A stretch of DNA of 64,000 nucleotides from Chryseobacterium arachidis (GCF_900129245.1 NZ_FQUT01000010.1:62001-126000); one strand, 5' to 3'. Counted from the stretch's first letter, positions 1 to 7,916 are shown. Program-made: numbers and translations. The notes: generated by a model from the letters alone, not told the origin.

Positions 1-482
1 TAGTTCAGAATTCTGCGCATCAAACCGATTTGCCCGCACAGATAATCTTCACGACCGATGCACATTCCGACAAAATTCAGAACCGTTTCAGGGAAGAAAT
101 CGATGTTCATTCCCATCGGAAAAGCTTTATCTAAATCTTCATCGTTTATTTCCAATAATTTCTGATAAACCAATGGCGAAATTTTATGAAAACTTTCTTT
201 CAATTGCTCTAAAGTCGGATAAACCAGGTTTTCATCCAACGCTTTCCCCTGAAAAAAATGGTCTTTGAATTCAAATTCTTCTTCCATCCCGAGAACATTT
301 GCCATTGCATAACGCATGTCCAGGAAGTTTCCGACCATCCAGATGATATGATTGGTTCTGCCTTCGATTCTTTTCAATGCATCTTCTTCTGAAACTCCGT
401 CAAGAACCATTAGAAAATTTTGGCTGTGACCTCGAAAAGCAGGGATGATGATGTCTAGTTTTTTTGATTTTGGTGTATCCAT
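1..482 (-). CDS. DinB-like protein, 3' end cut by window edge
   Basis: Reading leftwards from the ATG at 482, an open frame of 160 codons reaches the window edge; the two remaining bases (TA) could begin a stop codon, so little may be missing. The N-terminal helix has NHIIWMVGN (His45) and the last visible helix has REDYLCGQIG. These match the four-helix DinB/YfiT fold, where a conserved His pairs with a later HxxYHxGQ motif to bind metal. Here the later motif has Arg and Leu where His is usual, so metal binding is doubtful. DinB-family proteins include thiol transferases and many uncharacterised stress proteins; the substrate cannot be read from sequence. It is transcribed in the same direction as the VOC genes that follow. 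Confidence 0.72.
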   Translation of the reverse strand, partial: MDTPKSKKLDIIIPAFRGHSQNFLMVLDGVSEEDALKRIEGRTNHIIWMVGNFLDMRYAMANVLGMEEEFEFKDHFFQGKALDENLVYPTLEQLKESFHKISPLVYQKLLEINDEDLDKAFPMGMNIDFFPETVLNFVGMCIGREDYLCGQIGLMRRILN

Positions 483-509
483 TTGTATTGTTTTTAACTT
501 TTTAATTTC

Positions 510-611
510 CAACAGATTTCACGGATTTTCACAGATGACTGCATTTATTTGTGAAAAATATTGTAATTTTTATATTTAGTGTTTCTCGCAGATTTTGCTG
601 ATTACACAGAT
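510..611. repeat. Degenerate 'CGCAGATTT..GATTACACAGAT' repeat fragments
   Basis: Two AT-rich stretches (510-538 and 582-611) carry the phrases ACAGATTTCACGGATTTTCA and CTCGCAGATTTTGCTGATTA. Related phrases occur at 52821-52850 (CTCGCAGATTTAGCAGATTA) and more weakly near 50075. They look like decayed copies of a dispersed intergenic repeat. No gene is visible between 483 and 671. Confidence 0.5.
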
Positions 612-671
612 CTTTTTATTTGAAAAAGACTATGAAATTTGTGGAAAATGTTTGTATCATTAATGTTTAAA

Positions 672-1079
672 CTATTCTGTCGGCAGTTGAGAAGGATCTG
701 CAAATATCACATTCCAGCCGTGTCCGTTGATGTCCCAGAAAGAATTTTGATACATCCAACCGTGATCCTGAGCTTCTTCATGCTGATAAGCTCCATTGGC
801 AACTGCAGCATTTACAACCTGATCAACTTCTTCGCGACTGTCTAAACCGATGGCAACTAAAACCTGCGTGGTATCACCTTTTGGAACCGGTCTTTCAGAA
901 AATGTCTGGAAATATTCTTCCTGCAAAAACATGATCTGAATATTGTCGTTCATCATCACACAAACGGCTTTTTCATCGGTAATCTGTTCGTTGATTGAAA
1001 ATCCTATTTTTGTCCAGAATTTTCTTGTTTTCTCAACATCTTTTACCGGTAGATTTACATAGATTTGATTGATTTTCAT
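672..1079 (-). CDS. VOC-family (glyoxalase/bleomycin-resistance-like) protein
   Basis: The 135-residue protein has the size and beta-alpha-beta-beta-beta layout of a vicinal oxygen chelate protein: an opening strand INQIYVNLPVKDV, the helix TRKFWTKIGF, and a closing strand of the DxxGHGWNVIF kind. This matches the Bacteroidota proteins annotated as glyoxalase/extradiol-dioxygenase-like. The reaction is unknown; family members isomerise, cleave or simply bind small molecules at a metal centre. The next gene upstream (1120-1530) is a clear paralogue with the same residues at most positions and the same C-terminal LPTE, so the pair arose by tandem duplication. The gap of 40 bp and same strand suggest one transcript. 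Confidence 0.85.
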   Translation of the reverse strand: MKINQIYVNLPVKDVEKTRKFWTKIGFSINEQITDEKAVCVMMNDNIQIMFLQEEYFQTFSERPVPKGDTTQVLVAIGLDSREEVDQVVNAAVANGAYQHEEAQDHGWMYQNSFWDINGHGWNVIFADPSQLPTE

Positions 1080-1119
1080 TTTTGTAATTTTTTAAAGCTT
1101 TGTTTTAATCTTTGAAATT

Positions 1120-1530
1120 TTATTCTGTCGGAAGTTTAGACATATCAGCAAACATCACTTCCCACTGATGGCCGTTCAAATCTGAAAAAGCTCTTTGATA
1201 CATCCATCCATGATCTTGCGGTTCACTATAAGTAGAGCCTCCGTTTTCAGTTGCAGTTTTCACCATATGTTCAACTTCTTCACGGCTGTTTACTCCAATA
1301 GCAAGAAGGGTCTGCGTCGTTTCGCCTTTGGCAACAGGTCTGTCTGTAAACGTTTTAAAGAATTCTTCCTTTAAAAACATAGCGTAAATATGATTTTCTT
1401 TCATAATAACACAGATCGCTTTCTCGTCTGAAAACTGTTCGTTGATTGAAAATCCGAGCTTTGTCCAGAATTCTCTAGTTTTCTGAACATCTTTTATAGG
1501 AAGGTTGACATAAATCTGGGTGATTTCCAT
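1120..1530 (-). CDS. VOC-family protein, paralogue of the neighbour
   Basis: The frame is open from 1572, but I place the start at the ATG at 1530 (MEITQIYVNLPIKDV), because that aligns with the first residue of the paralogue at 672-1079 and gives the normal VOC length of 136 residues; the longer reading adds a 14-residue tail with no counterpart. The same motifs are present: TREFWTKLGF, SREEVEHMV, QDHGWMYQ and LNGHQWEVMFADM. Function is unknown beyond the fold. Differences from the paralogue cluster in the middle (ENHIYAMFLKEEFF against DNIQIMFLQEEYF) and in the TENGGST loop, which would line the ligand pocket, so the two copies may have different ligands. Confidence 0.85.
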   Translation of the reverse strand: MEITQIYVNLPIKDVQKTREFWTKLGFSINEQFSDEKAICVIMKENHIYAMFLKEEFFKTFTDRPVAKGETTQTLLAIGVNSREEVEHMVKTATENGGSTYSEPQDHGWMYQRAFSDLNGHQWEVMFADMSKLPTE

Positions 1531-1607
1531 TTTGTAATTTTTTAGTGTTAAACTTTTAACCAAAATTACCAAGTCGCAGCGGAAATCTACTTGCCATAAG
1601 ACAAGAT

Positions 1608-2198
1608 TTAATTTTTCTTGGGATGCGAAACCAATTCTTTACGGATTCGGCTTAAAGAAGTGTCTGTAACACCAAGATACGAAGCGATCTGCTTCAACGG
1701 GGCAAACTGTATGACATGAGGTTTCTGCTCTAAAAGATTGAGATAACGTTTCGTAGCAGAAAGCGTAAACATTTCCACAGAACGTTGTTTGTAAACAAAA
1801 AGCTGCTGAGACATCCAGGCTCTTCCCCATTCTCTAAGATTTGGGATCTTATGAAATAATTCCTGAAAGGTTTCAAAATCAAATTTCCAACATTCGCAAT
1901 CGGTAATGCAGACAATATTTTCCTGAGTAGGAATTCTCTGAAAAATTGAAGAAACTTCAATGATGATTTCATTTTCAACGAAAAAATTAGTCGTGACTTC
2001 ATTCCCGTTAAAATCATTGACAAAAGAACGAGCCAAACCTTTCTCCAAAATATAATATTCATTGGCCGTTTTTCCTTCCTCCAAAATGAGATCGCCTTTG
2101 TGAAAAAACACTTTTTCATGTGCCTGAAACACTTCCTGAAGTTCATCATCCAAGAAAAAAGGAAAATCGTAGCATATTTCTAAGGCTTTATTGCTCAT
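1608..2198 (-). CDS. Crp/Fnr-family transcriptional regulator
   Basis: The 196-residue protein has an N-terminal cyclic-nucleotide-binding-like beta roll (about residues 20-115: KGDLILEEGKTANEYYILEKGLARSF) and a C-terminal winged helix (about 160-190: LKQIASYLGVTDTSLSRIRKEL). The phosphate-binding cassette of true cAMP receptors (GE..L....R) is not present; the matching stretch reads EIIIEVSSIFQRIPTQE, so cAMP is probably not the effector. There is no Fnr-type cysteine cluster. This type is common in Flavobacteriia and usually controls nearby stress or detoxification genes; the VOC pair immediately downstream is the obvious candidate target. The long non-coding array starts about 130 bp upstream of its start codon. 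Confidence 0.85.
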   Translation of the reverse strand: MSNKALEICYDFPFFLDDELQEVFQAHEKVFFHKGDLILEEGKTANEYYILEKGLARSFVNDFNGNEVTTNFFVENEIIIEVSSIFQRIPTQENIVCITDCECWKFDFETFQELFHKIPNLREWGRAWMSQQLFVYKQRSVEMFTLSATKRYLNLLEQKPHVIQFAPLKQIASYLGVTDTSLSRIRKELVSHPKKN

Positions 2199-2331
2199 TT
2201 TGGTTCTGTTTTAATTGAACTTAAAAATAGAATTTTTATTGGGATTCTGTGATTTATTTTATCACAAAAGATTTTTATCCAACAAATCAATCTATGAAAG
2301 AATACATCGGTTTGATGCTATTTGATTTTCT

Positions 2332-2582
2332 GTTTTAATGCAAACAGGTATCATTGAGCTTTAAAAGTTTTCTGTTTTAATACAAACACCTATGTTTTAA
2401 CCTAAAAAGATTTCTGTGAAAGTACAAGAATGCTTGTTTTAATAAAAACAGACTTCTGTGTGAAGGTAAACAGGTATGTTTTAAATAAAACAGTTTTCCA
2501 GGAGAAGACAAACAACCTTATTTAATTAAAACAGAAATCTGAGTGTAGGCAAACAGGCATATTTTAATCAAAACATATCCGT
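2332..2582. repeat. Helically phased degenerate array, alternating 20/22-bp units (about six 42-bp periods)
   Basis: Units begin at 2332, 2352, 2374, 2394, 2416, 2436, 2458, 2478, 2500, 2520, 2541 and 2561. Spacings alternate 20, 22, 20, 22 and so on, with one 21. The 22-bp units resemble GTTTTAATAAAAACAGACTT followed by CT; most 20-bp units end in AAACAGGTAT or a close variant. The higher-order period is therefore 42 bp and the mean unit is 21 bp, two turns of B-DNA. Short T-runs and A-runs alternate about every 10 bp, which favours intrinsic curvature. All six frames are interrupted by stops, so it is not a coding repeat. It lies between the Crp/Fnr gene and DUF763. Confidence 0.8.
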
Positions 2583-2602
2583 TGTATATTTTAATTTATT
2601 TT

Positions 2603-2735
2603 CGTCACTTCGAGTAGATTTTTTGAAAAAAATCGTATCGAGAAGCTATTGAGCTTAGGACTTATTTTTTTATCATTCACCGGTTCTCGATACATTTTTT
2701 CTCCACTTTGTTACGAAAAAACACTCGAATTGACG
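2603..2735. repeat. Palindromic element (133 bp) with CGTCA..TCGAG ends
   Basis: The left end CGTCACTTCGAGT and the right end ACTCGAATTGACG form terminal inverted repeats with one mismatch. Inside, ATCGTATCGAGAAGC on the left pairs with GGTTCTCGATACAT on the right. A second copy in the opposite orientation lies at 32341-32472 and is 132 bp long. No open frame fits inside, so this is a non-autonomous REP- or MITE-like repeat. The phased array 2332-2582 ends about 20 bp from its left end. Confidence 0.75.
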
Positions 2736-2753
2736 AGTCGAATACTAAAATAT

Positions 2754-3965
2754 TTAAAACAAAGAAAGCTGAATTGGCTTTGAAGGCGCTGGTTTTTCAG
2801 CATCACCGAAAACGGTTTTACCACCAAAACGCCATGAGTTTTGCCGTTCTTCTTTCATCACCTCATTGATGTCGAAATCGGGTGTAAAGTTTTTTTCGGC
2901 TTCAGAAATTACCGTGTGAAGCTTATTGATGGATTGTAGCTTATCTGAATTTCCAAGTTTGGATTTTTCAATTCCTTTCTGCAGAATAGAAATCGTTTCA
3001 TCATATACATTTATCGGGACTGGGAAAGGATGACCATCTTTTCCACCATGGGCAAACGAAAATCTCGCCGGATCTCGAAATCTTGAAGGCGCCCCGTGAA
3101 TCACTTCACTTACCAGAGCCAGACTTTGTAATGTTCGCGGACCAACACCTTTTAACAATAATAATTCTTCGAAGTTTTCAGGCTGATTTTCTCTCGTCAT
3201 ATACAACAATGTTCCGAGTTTTTTCAAATCTACATCTGAAGCACGAACATCATGATGATTGGGCAAAATAAGATTCGCAAAATCCTGCATGATTTTTTCT
3301 GAATTGGTATGTGAAATTTCGAGAATTCCTTTTCTGTTTTCCTGAGCTTCAGTGGCTGTTAAATTCAGAATATTTCCACGGTTGATTCCCTGAATCCCTT
3401 TATGCGGAGCATCGACAAAAGATTCCATGTTTTCGGAATGCCAATGATATCGACGCGCTGTTCCGTCGAAATCGTTCATTCCCTGCTGCACCACAGACCA
3501 ACTTCCTTCATCAGACAAAATAAAATTATGCAAATACAGTTGATAACCATCCTGAATCGCAGTATTATCAACCTTTGCAGACAATTTGCTTGCCCGAACC
3601 AAATCATTTCCATCTAATCCTGTTTTATCAGCAATAAGTAATAATTCATTCGGAGTTTCCTTGGAGAACCGCCCTTTTCCGCCGCAAATATAAAGTCCGA
3701 GCTCTTTAGAAACCGGATTGATGCTGCGTTTTAACGCACCCATTACAGAAGTGGTAATTCCCGAAGAATGCCAATCCATTCCCATCACTGCCCCAAAACT
3801 TTGAAACCAAAACGGGTCTGCCAATCTTTTCAAAACCTCATTTTTTCCATAATCTGCAAGGATTACTTCAACAATGGATAAACCAAGAATCGACATTCGT
3901 TCATACAGCCAAGGCGGTACTTTGCCGTAGTGAAGGGGTAATGTTGCAGTTCCGGAGCGTTTCAT
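2754..3965 (-). CDS. DUF763 domain-containing protein (helix-hairpin-helix)
   Basis: The 403-residue protein opens with KRSGTATLPLHYGKVPPWL, the signature start of DUF763, and continues with WHSSGITTSVMGALKR. A helix-hairpin-helix stretch (LLLLKGVGPRTLQSLALVSE, about residues 268-288) indicates nucleic-acid contact. After it comes the DUF763 motif RFRDPARFSFAHGGKDGHPFPVP. The family occurs in archaea and scattered bacteria and has no settled biochemical role; a DNA repair or processing function is a guess from the HhH motif. The start codon directly abuts a six-copy heptamer repeat, so translation or transcription may be phase-variable. Upstream, a hairpin at 4018-4047 separates it from the YitT operon. 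Confidence 0.85.
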   Translation of the reverse strand: MKRSGTATLPLHYGKVPPWLYERMSILGLSIVEVILADYGKNEVLKRLADPFWFQSFGAVMGMDWHSSGITTSVMGALKRSINPVSKELGLYICGGKGRFSKETPNELLLIADKTGLDGNDLVRASKLSAKVDNTAIQDGYQLYLHNFILSDEGSWSVVQQGMNDFDGTARRYHWHSENMESFVDAPHKGIQGINRGNILNLTATEAQENRKGILEISHTNSEKIMQDFANLILPNHHDVRASDVDLKKLGTLLYMTRENQPENFEELLLLKGVGPRTLQSLALVSEVIHGAPSRFRDPARFSFAHGGKDGHPFPVPINVYDETISILQKGIEKSKLGNSDKLQSINKLHTVISEAEKNFTPDFDINEVMKEERQNSWRFGGKTVFGDAEKPAPSKPIQLSLF

Positions 3966-4007
3966 TTGGTTGTTGGTTGTTGGTTGTTGGTTGTTGGTTG
4001 TTGGTTG
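3966..4007. repeat. Perfect heptanucleotide repeat (TTGGTTG)x6 against a start codon
   Basis: Six uninterrupted copies of TTGGTTG occupy 42 bp immediately upstream of the DUF763 start codon. On the coding strand this reads CAACCAA repeated and runs straight into AATGAAACGC. It occupies the space where a ribosome-binding region would lie. Perfect short tandem repeats of this kind change copy number by slipped-strand mispairing. Confidence 0.95.
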
Positions 4008-4017
4008 TACAAAATTA

Positions 4018-4047
4018 AAGCCTTACGAATTAAAATCATAAGGCTTT
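4018..4047 (-). terminator. Terminator of the HD/YitT operon
   Basis: AAAGCCTTA (4018-4026) pairs with TAAGGCTTT (4039-4047). Read leftwards from yitT the stem is followed by AATTTTG, so a weak intrinsic terminator for that operon is likely. Confidence 0.6.
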
Positions 4048-4061
4048 ACGCATATTTTATT

Positions 4062-4200
4062 TTTTACCGCAAAAGATTCAAAAGATTTTATTGCTTTTAA
4101 TGCTGTTCAAAAGTTTACAAAGCAATAAGTGTTTTTACATTTTGTAGACTTTTGATTTCTGTTTTTTTCAATTATCTCTTTTGAATCTTTTGCAGTAAAA
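4062..4200. repeat. MITE-like inverted repeat, 'ACCGCAAAAGATTCAAAAG' type
   Basis: TTTTACCGCAAAAGATTCAA at 4062 and the near-complement CTTTTGAATCTTTTGCAGTA ending near 4198 bound a 139-bp AT-rich stretch without a frame. The ends resemble those of the 5713-5870 element (ACC-CAAAAG-CAAAAG), so the two are probably related families. Confidence 0.65.
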
Positions 4201-4215
4201 ATTCAGAAGTCTATT

Positions 4216-5094
4216 TTAATGCTTTACAATTTCCTTTACAATTCCGCCCTGAGGTTCTCTTACGGTTTGCGTGAAAATGAAAGCTTTAGGATCGATCGAA
4301 CGCACGATATTTTGTAGTTTTCTTACTTCCAATCTTGTAACGATCGTGAAAATAATATCTGCATCCTGGCTTTGCTCAAAAGATTCTTTCATAAAACCTC
4401 TTTCTCCCCTGTAAACGGTAATCCCTTTATTCATGGTTAAAACCAACGCTTTTTTAATTTCTTCACTGTTTCCTGAAATGATGGTTACTCCGGTGTACGC
4501 TTCTATTCCTTCAATTACATATTTGGTAATCTGGCTTGCCACAAGATACGTCATAATTGCATAAAGTGCCGTTTCTACTTTTAAGAAAACTGCGGCAATG
4601 ATGAAAATGATGATGTTCATTCCTAAAATAATCTCCGTGATGCTGAAACTGCTTTTTTTGAAAGTTAATAGAGCTAAAACTTCCATTCCGTCGAAAGTTC
4701 CACCACCACGCATAGAAAGTCCGATACCTATCCCCATGAAAAATCCGCCAAACATAGCGACTAATAATTTATCATGAGTCAATTCCGGAAAAGGAACAAA
4801 AAAGATGGTTACAATAATTAATAAAATCGTTAAAAAACTTCTGATGGCAAAGTGTTTCCCGATCTGAAAATAAGCTAAAACAATAAAAGGAATATTTAAA
4901 ACTAATAATACAATCCCTAAATTCCAATGATAAACTTCATGAAGTAAAAGGGAAATCCCCGTAACTCCACCATCTAAAAAGTGGTTGGGAACCAGAAAAG
5001 ATTTCAAAGCAAAACTCGCTGAAATAACTCCCAAAACAAGATAAATAATGTCTGAAATGGTAAACAGCGGGCCATGTTTAGTTGGTGAGCTCAT
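4216..5094 (-). CDS. YitT-family membrane protein (DUF161/DUF2179)
   Basis: The 292-residue protein has five or six hydrophobic segments in its first 195 residues (about 13-35, 59-78, 84-103, 110-130, 150-195), including the family-typical GGVTGIS and RGGGTFDGMEVLAL loops. A soluble C-terminal DUF2179 domain follows (about 205-290), with GITVYRGERGFMK and the closing FTQTVREPQGGIV. YitT proteins sit in the inner membrane and are widespread in Firmicutes and Bacteroidota. The transported substrate is not known. It lies 7 bp downstream of the HD-domain gene on the same strand, so the two are co-transcribed and probably co-translated. Confidence 0.9.
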   Translation of the reverse strand: MSSPTKHGPLFTISDIIYLVLGVISASFALKSFLVPNHFLDGGVTGISLLLHEVYHWNLGIVLLVLNIPFIVLAYFQIGKHFAIRSFLTILLIIVTIFFVPFPELTHDKLLVAMFGGFFMGIGIGLSMRGGGTFDGMEVLALLTFKKSSFSITEIILGMNIIIFIIAAVFLKVETALYAIMTYLVASQITKYVIEGIEAYTGVTIISGNSEEIKKALVLTMNKGITVYRGERGFMKESFEQSQDADIIFTIVTRLEVRKLQNIVRSIDPKAFIFTQTVREPQGGIVKEIVKH

Positions 5095-5101
5095 AAAATG
5101 A

Positions 5102-5686
5102 TTAGTCGTTTTTTAGTTTTGTTTTAATAATATTCAGGTTGTCCTGTTTTTTGTCTTTCCTGCTTTTGATGGCAGTTTCGGTAAAATAATGATGACTTTC
5201 CAGGAATTTTTCCTGTAATAAATTCCAATCACGCTCAGAATTAACGATTCCGAACATGGAAAGTTCCTCAAAAAGCTTATTTCCGATAGTAAAAAAATCG
5301 TCTCTCCCCAAATAATCCAAATCGGCATCGGCTAAGATCTGCTCCAGATGATTATGCGGAGTTTGTGGAATTTTTGTCGCCATAATCATTCCTTTGATTT
5401 TCTCAAGCTGTTCCTGAGAATAACCGTAATCTGAAAGATATTCTTCCGCAATTTCACATGATTTTGCTTCATGTTCTTTTGAACCGTACAAAAATCCGGT
5501 GTCGTGAAACAAAGCCGCCGTTTTCAGCAATAACAAATCTTCATCATTTACACCTTCAGATTTAGCAATTTTTTCGACAGAATCTATCACATCTTTCACA
5601 TGCATGACGCTGTGATAGGAAAGATGCTCAGGAAGGTTTTCTTTAAGCCTGTTTAATATGATTTTTTTTAATTTTTCGTATTCCAT
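5102..5686 (-). CDS. HD-domain phosphohydrolase-like protein
   Basis: The 194-residue protein carries the HD metal-binding pattern: His29 (SVMHVKDV), the His61-Asp62 doublet (ALFHDTGFLYG), His72 in EHE, and an Asp-rich stretch ILADADLDYLGR near residue 125. Members of this group hydrolyse phosphate esters or nucleotides, but substrate specificity cannot be read here. It is the first gene of a two-gene operon with yitT. A 158-bp inverted repeat lies just upstream, between it and the cyclase gene. Confidence 0.85.
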   Translation of the reverse strand: MEYEKLKKIILNRLKENLPEHLSYHSVMHVKDVIDSVEKIAKSEGVNDEDLLLLKTAALFHDTGFLYGSKEHEAKSCEIAEEYLSDYGYSQEQLEKIKGMIMATKIPQTPHNHLEQILADADLDYLGRDDFFTIGNKLFEELSMFGIVNSERDWNLLQEKFLESHHYFTETAIKSRKDKKQDNLNIIKTKLKND

Positions 5687-5712
5687 ATTTAAAATAGAAT
5701 GTGTTTATAGTT

Positions 5713-5870
5713 TTTAACCACAAAAGTCACAAAAGCTTATACAATAATTTTTAAAGTTTAAAAATTACTTTGAAAGTTCAAAAAAGCAAAAGTAAAATAA
5801 TCCCCTTTTTTTGCTCTTATCAAACTACAAATAAATATTCTAATAAAACTTTGTGACTTTTGTGGTTTAA
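5713..5870. repeat. MITE-like inverted repeat, 'AACCACAAAAGTCACAAAAG' type
   Basis: TTAACCACAAAAGTCACAAA at 5713 and CTTTGTGACTTTTGTGGTTT ending at 5869 are near-perfect inverted termini of a 158-bp AT-rich stretch without a frame. It lies between the HD gene and the cyclase stop codon. A more decayed copy may lie at 17869-17956. Confidence 0.75.
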
Positions 5871-5878
5871 TTAATATT

Positions 5879-7888
5879 TTATTCAGTTTTAATTCCAAGC
5901 GCAAAATACATATCCATATCGCCTTTTCCTTTGGTGTGGATTTTTCCCCTGTATTCGCAGACAATTTTATCTTTCACCAATTGGTAGGTAGATTCCGATA
6001 TATTTATTTTTCCTTTTTCACTGTTCTGCTCCATTCTTGCAGCTGTATTTACCGTGTCTCCCCAAATGTCGTAAGCGAATTTTTTTACCCCGACAATTCC
6101 GGCAATCAAAGAACCTGAATTAATTCCGATCCTGATGTCCAAAGCATTTGGGTTGGTCTTTTTTCTTTCTTCAATAAAATTAATGATATCCAAAGCAACC
6201 AAAACCGTTTGATAAGCATGACATTCATTTTTAAGTGGTAAACCACAAACCGCCAGATAAGCATCACCGATGGTTTTGATCTTTTCCAAACCATGTTTTT
6301 CCATGATCAAATCGAAAGCTGTAAAACATTCATTCAGTTCAACCAGCATTTTTTCGGCGCCCATTTTCTCTGAACTCTGTGTAAAATTAACAAAATCAGT
6401 AAATAAAACGCTGACTTCATCATAATACTTCGCTTCTGAACTTCCGTTTTCCTTCAATTCTTCGGCAATTTCGTGGGGAAGAATATTGAGGAGTAAGTTC
6501 TCTGTTTTCTGTTTTTCTTTCTGGAGCTCAAAAGTTCGTTCATCGACCTGTTTTTCAAGCAAATCATTCTGATCCTGAAGAATCTGCTGTTTTTCCTGTT
6601 CCTGCTTTAAATTTAATTCGGATAATCTGTTAACTTCATCCAACTGTTTTACCAGACGTAGATTGGTTGAGGCAAATTCCCAAGCCAAATACGCCGAAAT
6701 TGAAATAGGAAAACTGATAAATATAAAGCCCAGAGCATACCCCATAAAATCATCCCCGAAAAGCTGATCAGGATCTACAATATTTAAAGAATCTAAAATC
6801 TGAAAAACAATAAGCATAATGACGAAAAGGAAGAACGTCAAAACTCCGCCCCCTACAATAAATGCAGATTTTTCTCTTCTGATCATAGCTCTTATAATCA
6901 GGAAAAAAGATTCTAGTGCAGCAATAAATATGTAAAAAAACACAAAACTAACCGCAAGTGCTGCGCTGAAATAAAACAGAATAATAAATATCCCTGCGAT
7001 ACCAAGCATGATTTTCAGCCGAAGTTTGCTTTTTCCAAAGAGTGTATTGACAAAACCGGTAAGTGATGCGCCAAATACCACAATTGATAAAAATGACAGG
7101 AAAGAATATGTATTAATTTTATCCGGATCTGTCATTTCATAAAACGAAAGAACCATATAGCTCAACAAGCCAATGGACAAGTTGTAGGTGGAGAAATATA
7201 AATTGTATACAGCTTTTCTGTAAAATAAAAATAATAGCAAATGAACAAACCCAAGCGCAAGAAAAATACCGCAAATAAGCATTGCAATAAAATTAAAGCC
7301 CTGCATCATATCAACTTTATCATCCAGAAAGTCATTAGCAGCATTTAATTTTATATTGAGCGCTATAGGACTGTAGTTGACGACTGTTTTTTTAGTTTTT
7401 GTGATGGGAAGAAATCGTATTGCCAAAACATTTACCCCCGTATTATCTAAAGAAAACAAAGCAGGAACCTCATTTTTTATCCTAAATTCAGTTGATTTTG
7501 CATTTCCTATTTTACCAATGCTTTCAATCTTTTTCCCGTTTAAATAAATCTCCGAAGCGCCAAGCTGGCTGATATTAAAACACAGAGATTCGTTCACCAT
7601 CGCAGAATCGATCTTAAAATAATACCGAATCCAGTAAGGCCGATCTTTATGATAAGCTTTTTTGGAAGTGAAGTTTATGTATTTCCATGCTGAATCATCG
7701 AAATCCTGTGAAGCAAAAACAGGATTATCTTTATCATAAAACTTGCTTTCCCCTTCAATTGAAGCTCCGTCTCTGATCTGTTGAGCAGTAAAAACCGTTG
7801 GCTTTTCAAATGAATTTTGTGCAAAACAAATGTTCTGCAATACTGCAAAGATGAAAAGTAAAAATGTAAAGAGTATATTTTTTTTCAA
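5879..7888 (-). CDS. 7TM sensor adenylate cyclase (class III)
   Basis: The 669-residue protein has a signal peptide (residues 1-23), a beta-rich extracytoplasmic domain to about 195 (7TMR-DISM-extracellular type), seven membrane helices (about 200-410), a coiled coil (about 415-465, rich in Glu, Gln and Lys) and a class III cyclase domain from about 491. Catalytic residues are present: metal Asp498 (FTDF) and Asp542 (IGDAY), purine-selecting Lys538 (KTIGD) and Asp607 (YDIWG), and transition-state Asn614 and Arg618 (NTAAR). Lys plus Asp at the selecting sites is the ATP pattern, so cAMP is the expected product. A periplasmic ligand presumably controls it through the 7TM domain. A decayed C-terminal piece of another cyclase lies just upstream (7917-8023). 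Confidence 0.9.
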   Translation of the reverse strand: MKKNILFTFLLFIFAVLQNICFAQNSFEKPTVFTAQQIRDGASIEGESKFYDKDNPVFASQDFDDSAWKYINFTSKKAYHKDRPYWIRYYFKIDSAMVNESLCFNISQLGASEIYLNGKKIESIGKIGNAKSTEFRIKNEVPALFSLDNTGVNVLAIRFLPITKTKKTVVNYSPIALNIKLNAANDFLDDKVDMMQGFNFIAMLICGIFLALGFVHLLLFLFYRKAVYNLYFSTYNLSIGLLSYMVLSFYEMTDPDKINTYSFLSFLSIVVFGASLTGFVNTLFGKSKLRLKIMLGIAGIFIILFYFSAALAVSFVFFYIFIAALESFFLIIRAMIRREKSAFIVGGGVLTFFLFVIMLIVFQILDSLNIVDPDQLFGDDFMGYALGFIFISFPISISAYLAWEFASTNLRLVKQLDEVNRLSELNLKQEQEKQQILQDQNDLLEKQVDERTFELQKEKQKTENLLLNILPHEIAEELKENGSSEAKYYDEVSVLFTDFVNFTQSSEKMGAEKMLVELNECFTAFDLIMEKHGLEKIKTIGDAYLAVCGLPLKNECHAYQTVLVALDIINFIEERKKTNPNALDIRIGINSGSLIAGIVGVKKFAYDIWGDTVNTAARMEQNSEKGKINISESTYQLVKDKIVCEYRGKIHTKGKGDMDMYFALGIKTE

Positions 7889-7916
7889 AATTTTTAAATT
7901 TAAAATGAAACCTGAT

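Noticed and set aside
2332..2582. CRISPR array
   Set aside because: Repeats are degenerate and contiguous, with no unique spacers, and there is no cas gene in the window.
1608..7888. Crp/Fnr regulator and adenylate cyclase as one cAMP circuit
   Set aside because: The regulator lacks the phosphate-binding cassette of cAMP receptors; proximity alone is weak evidence.
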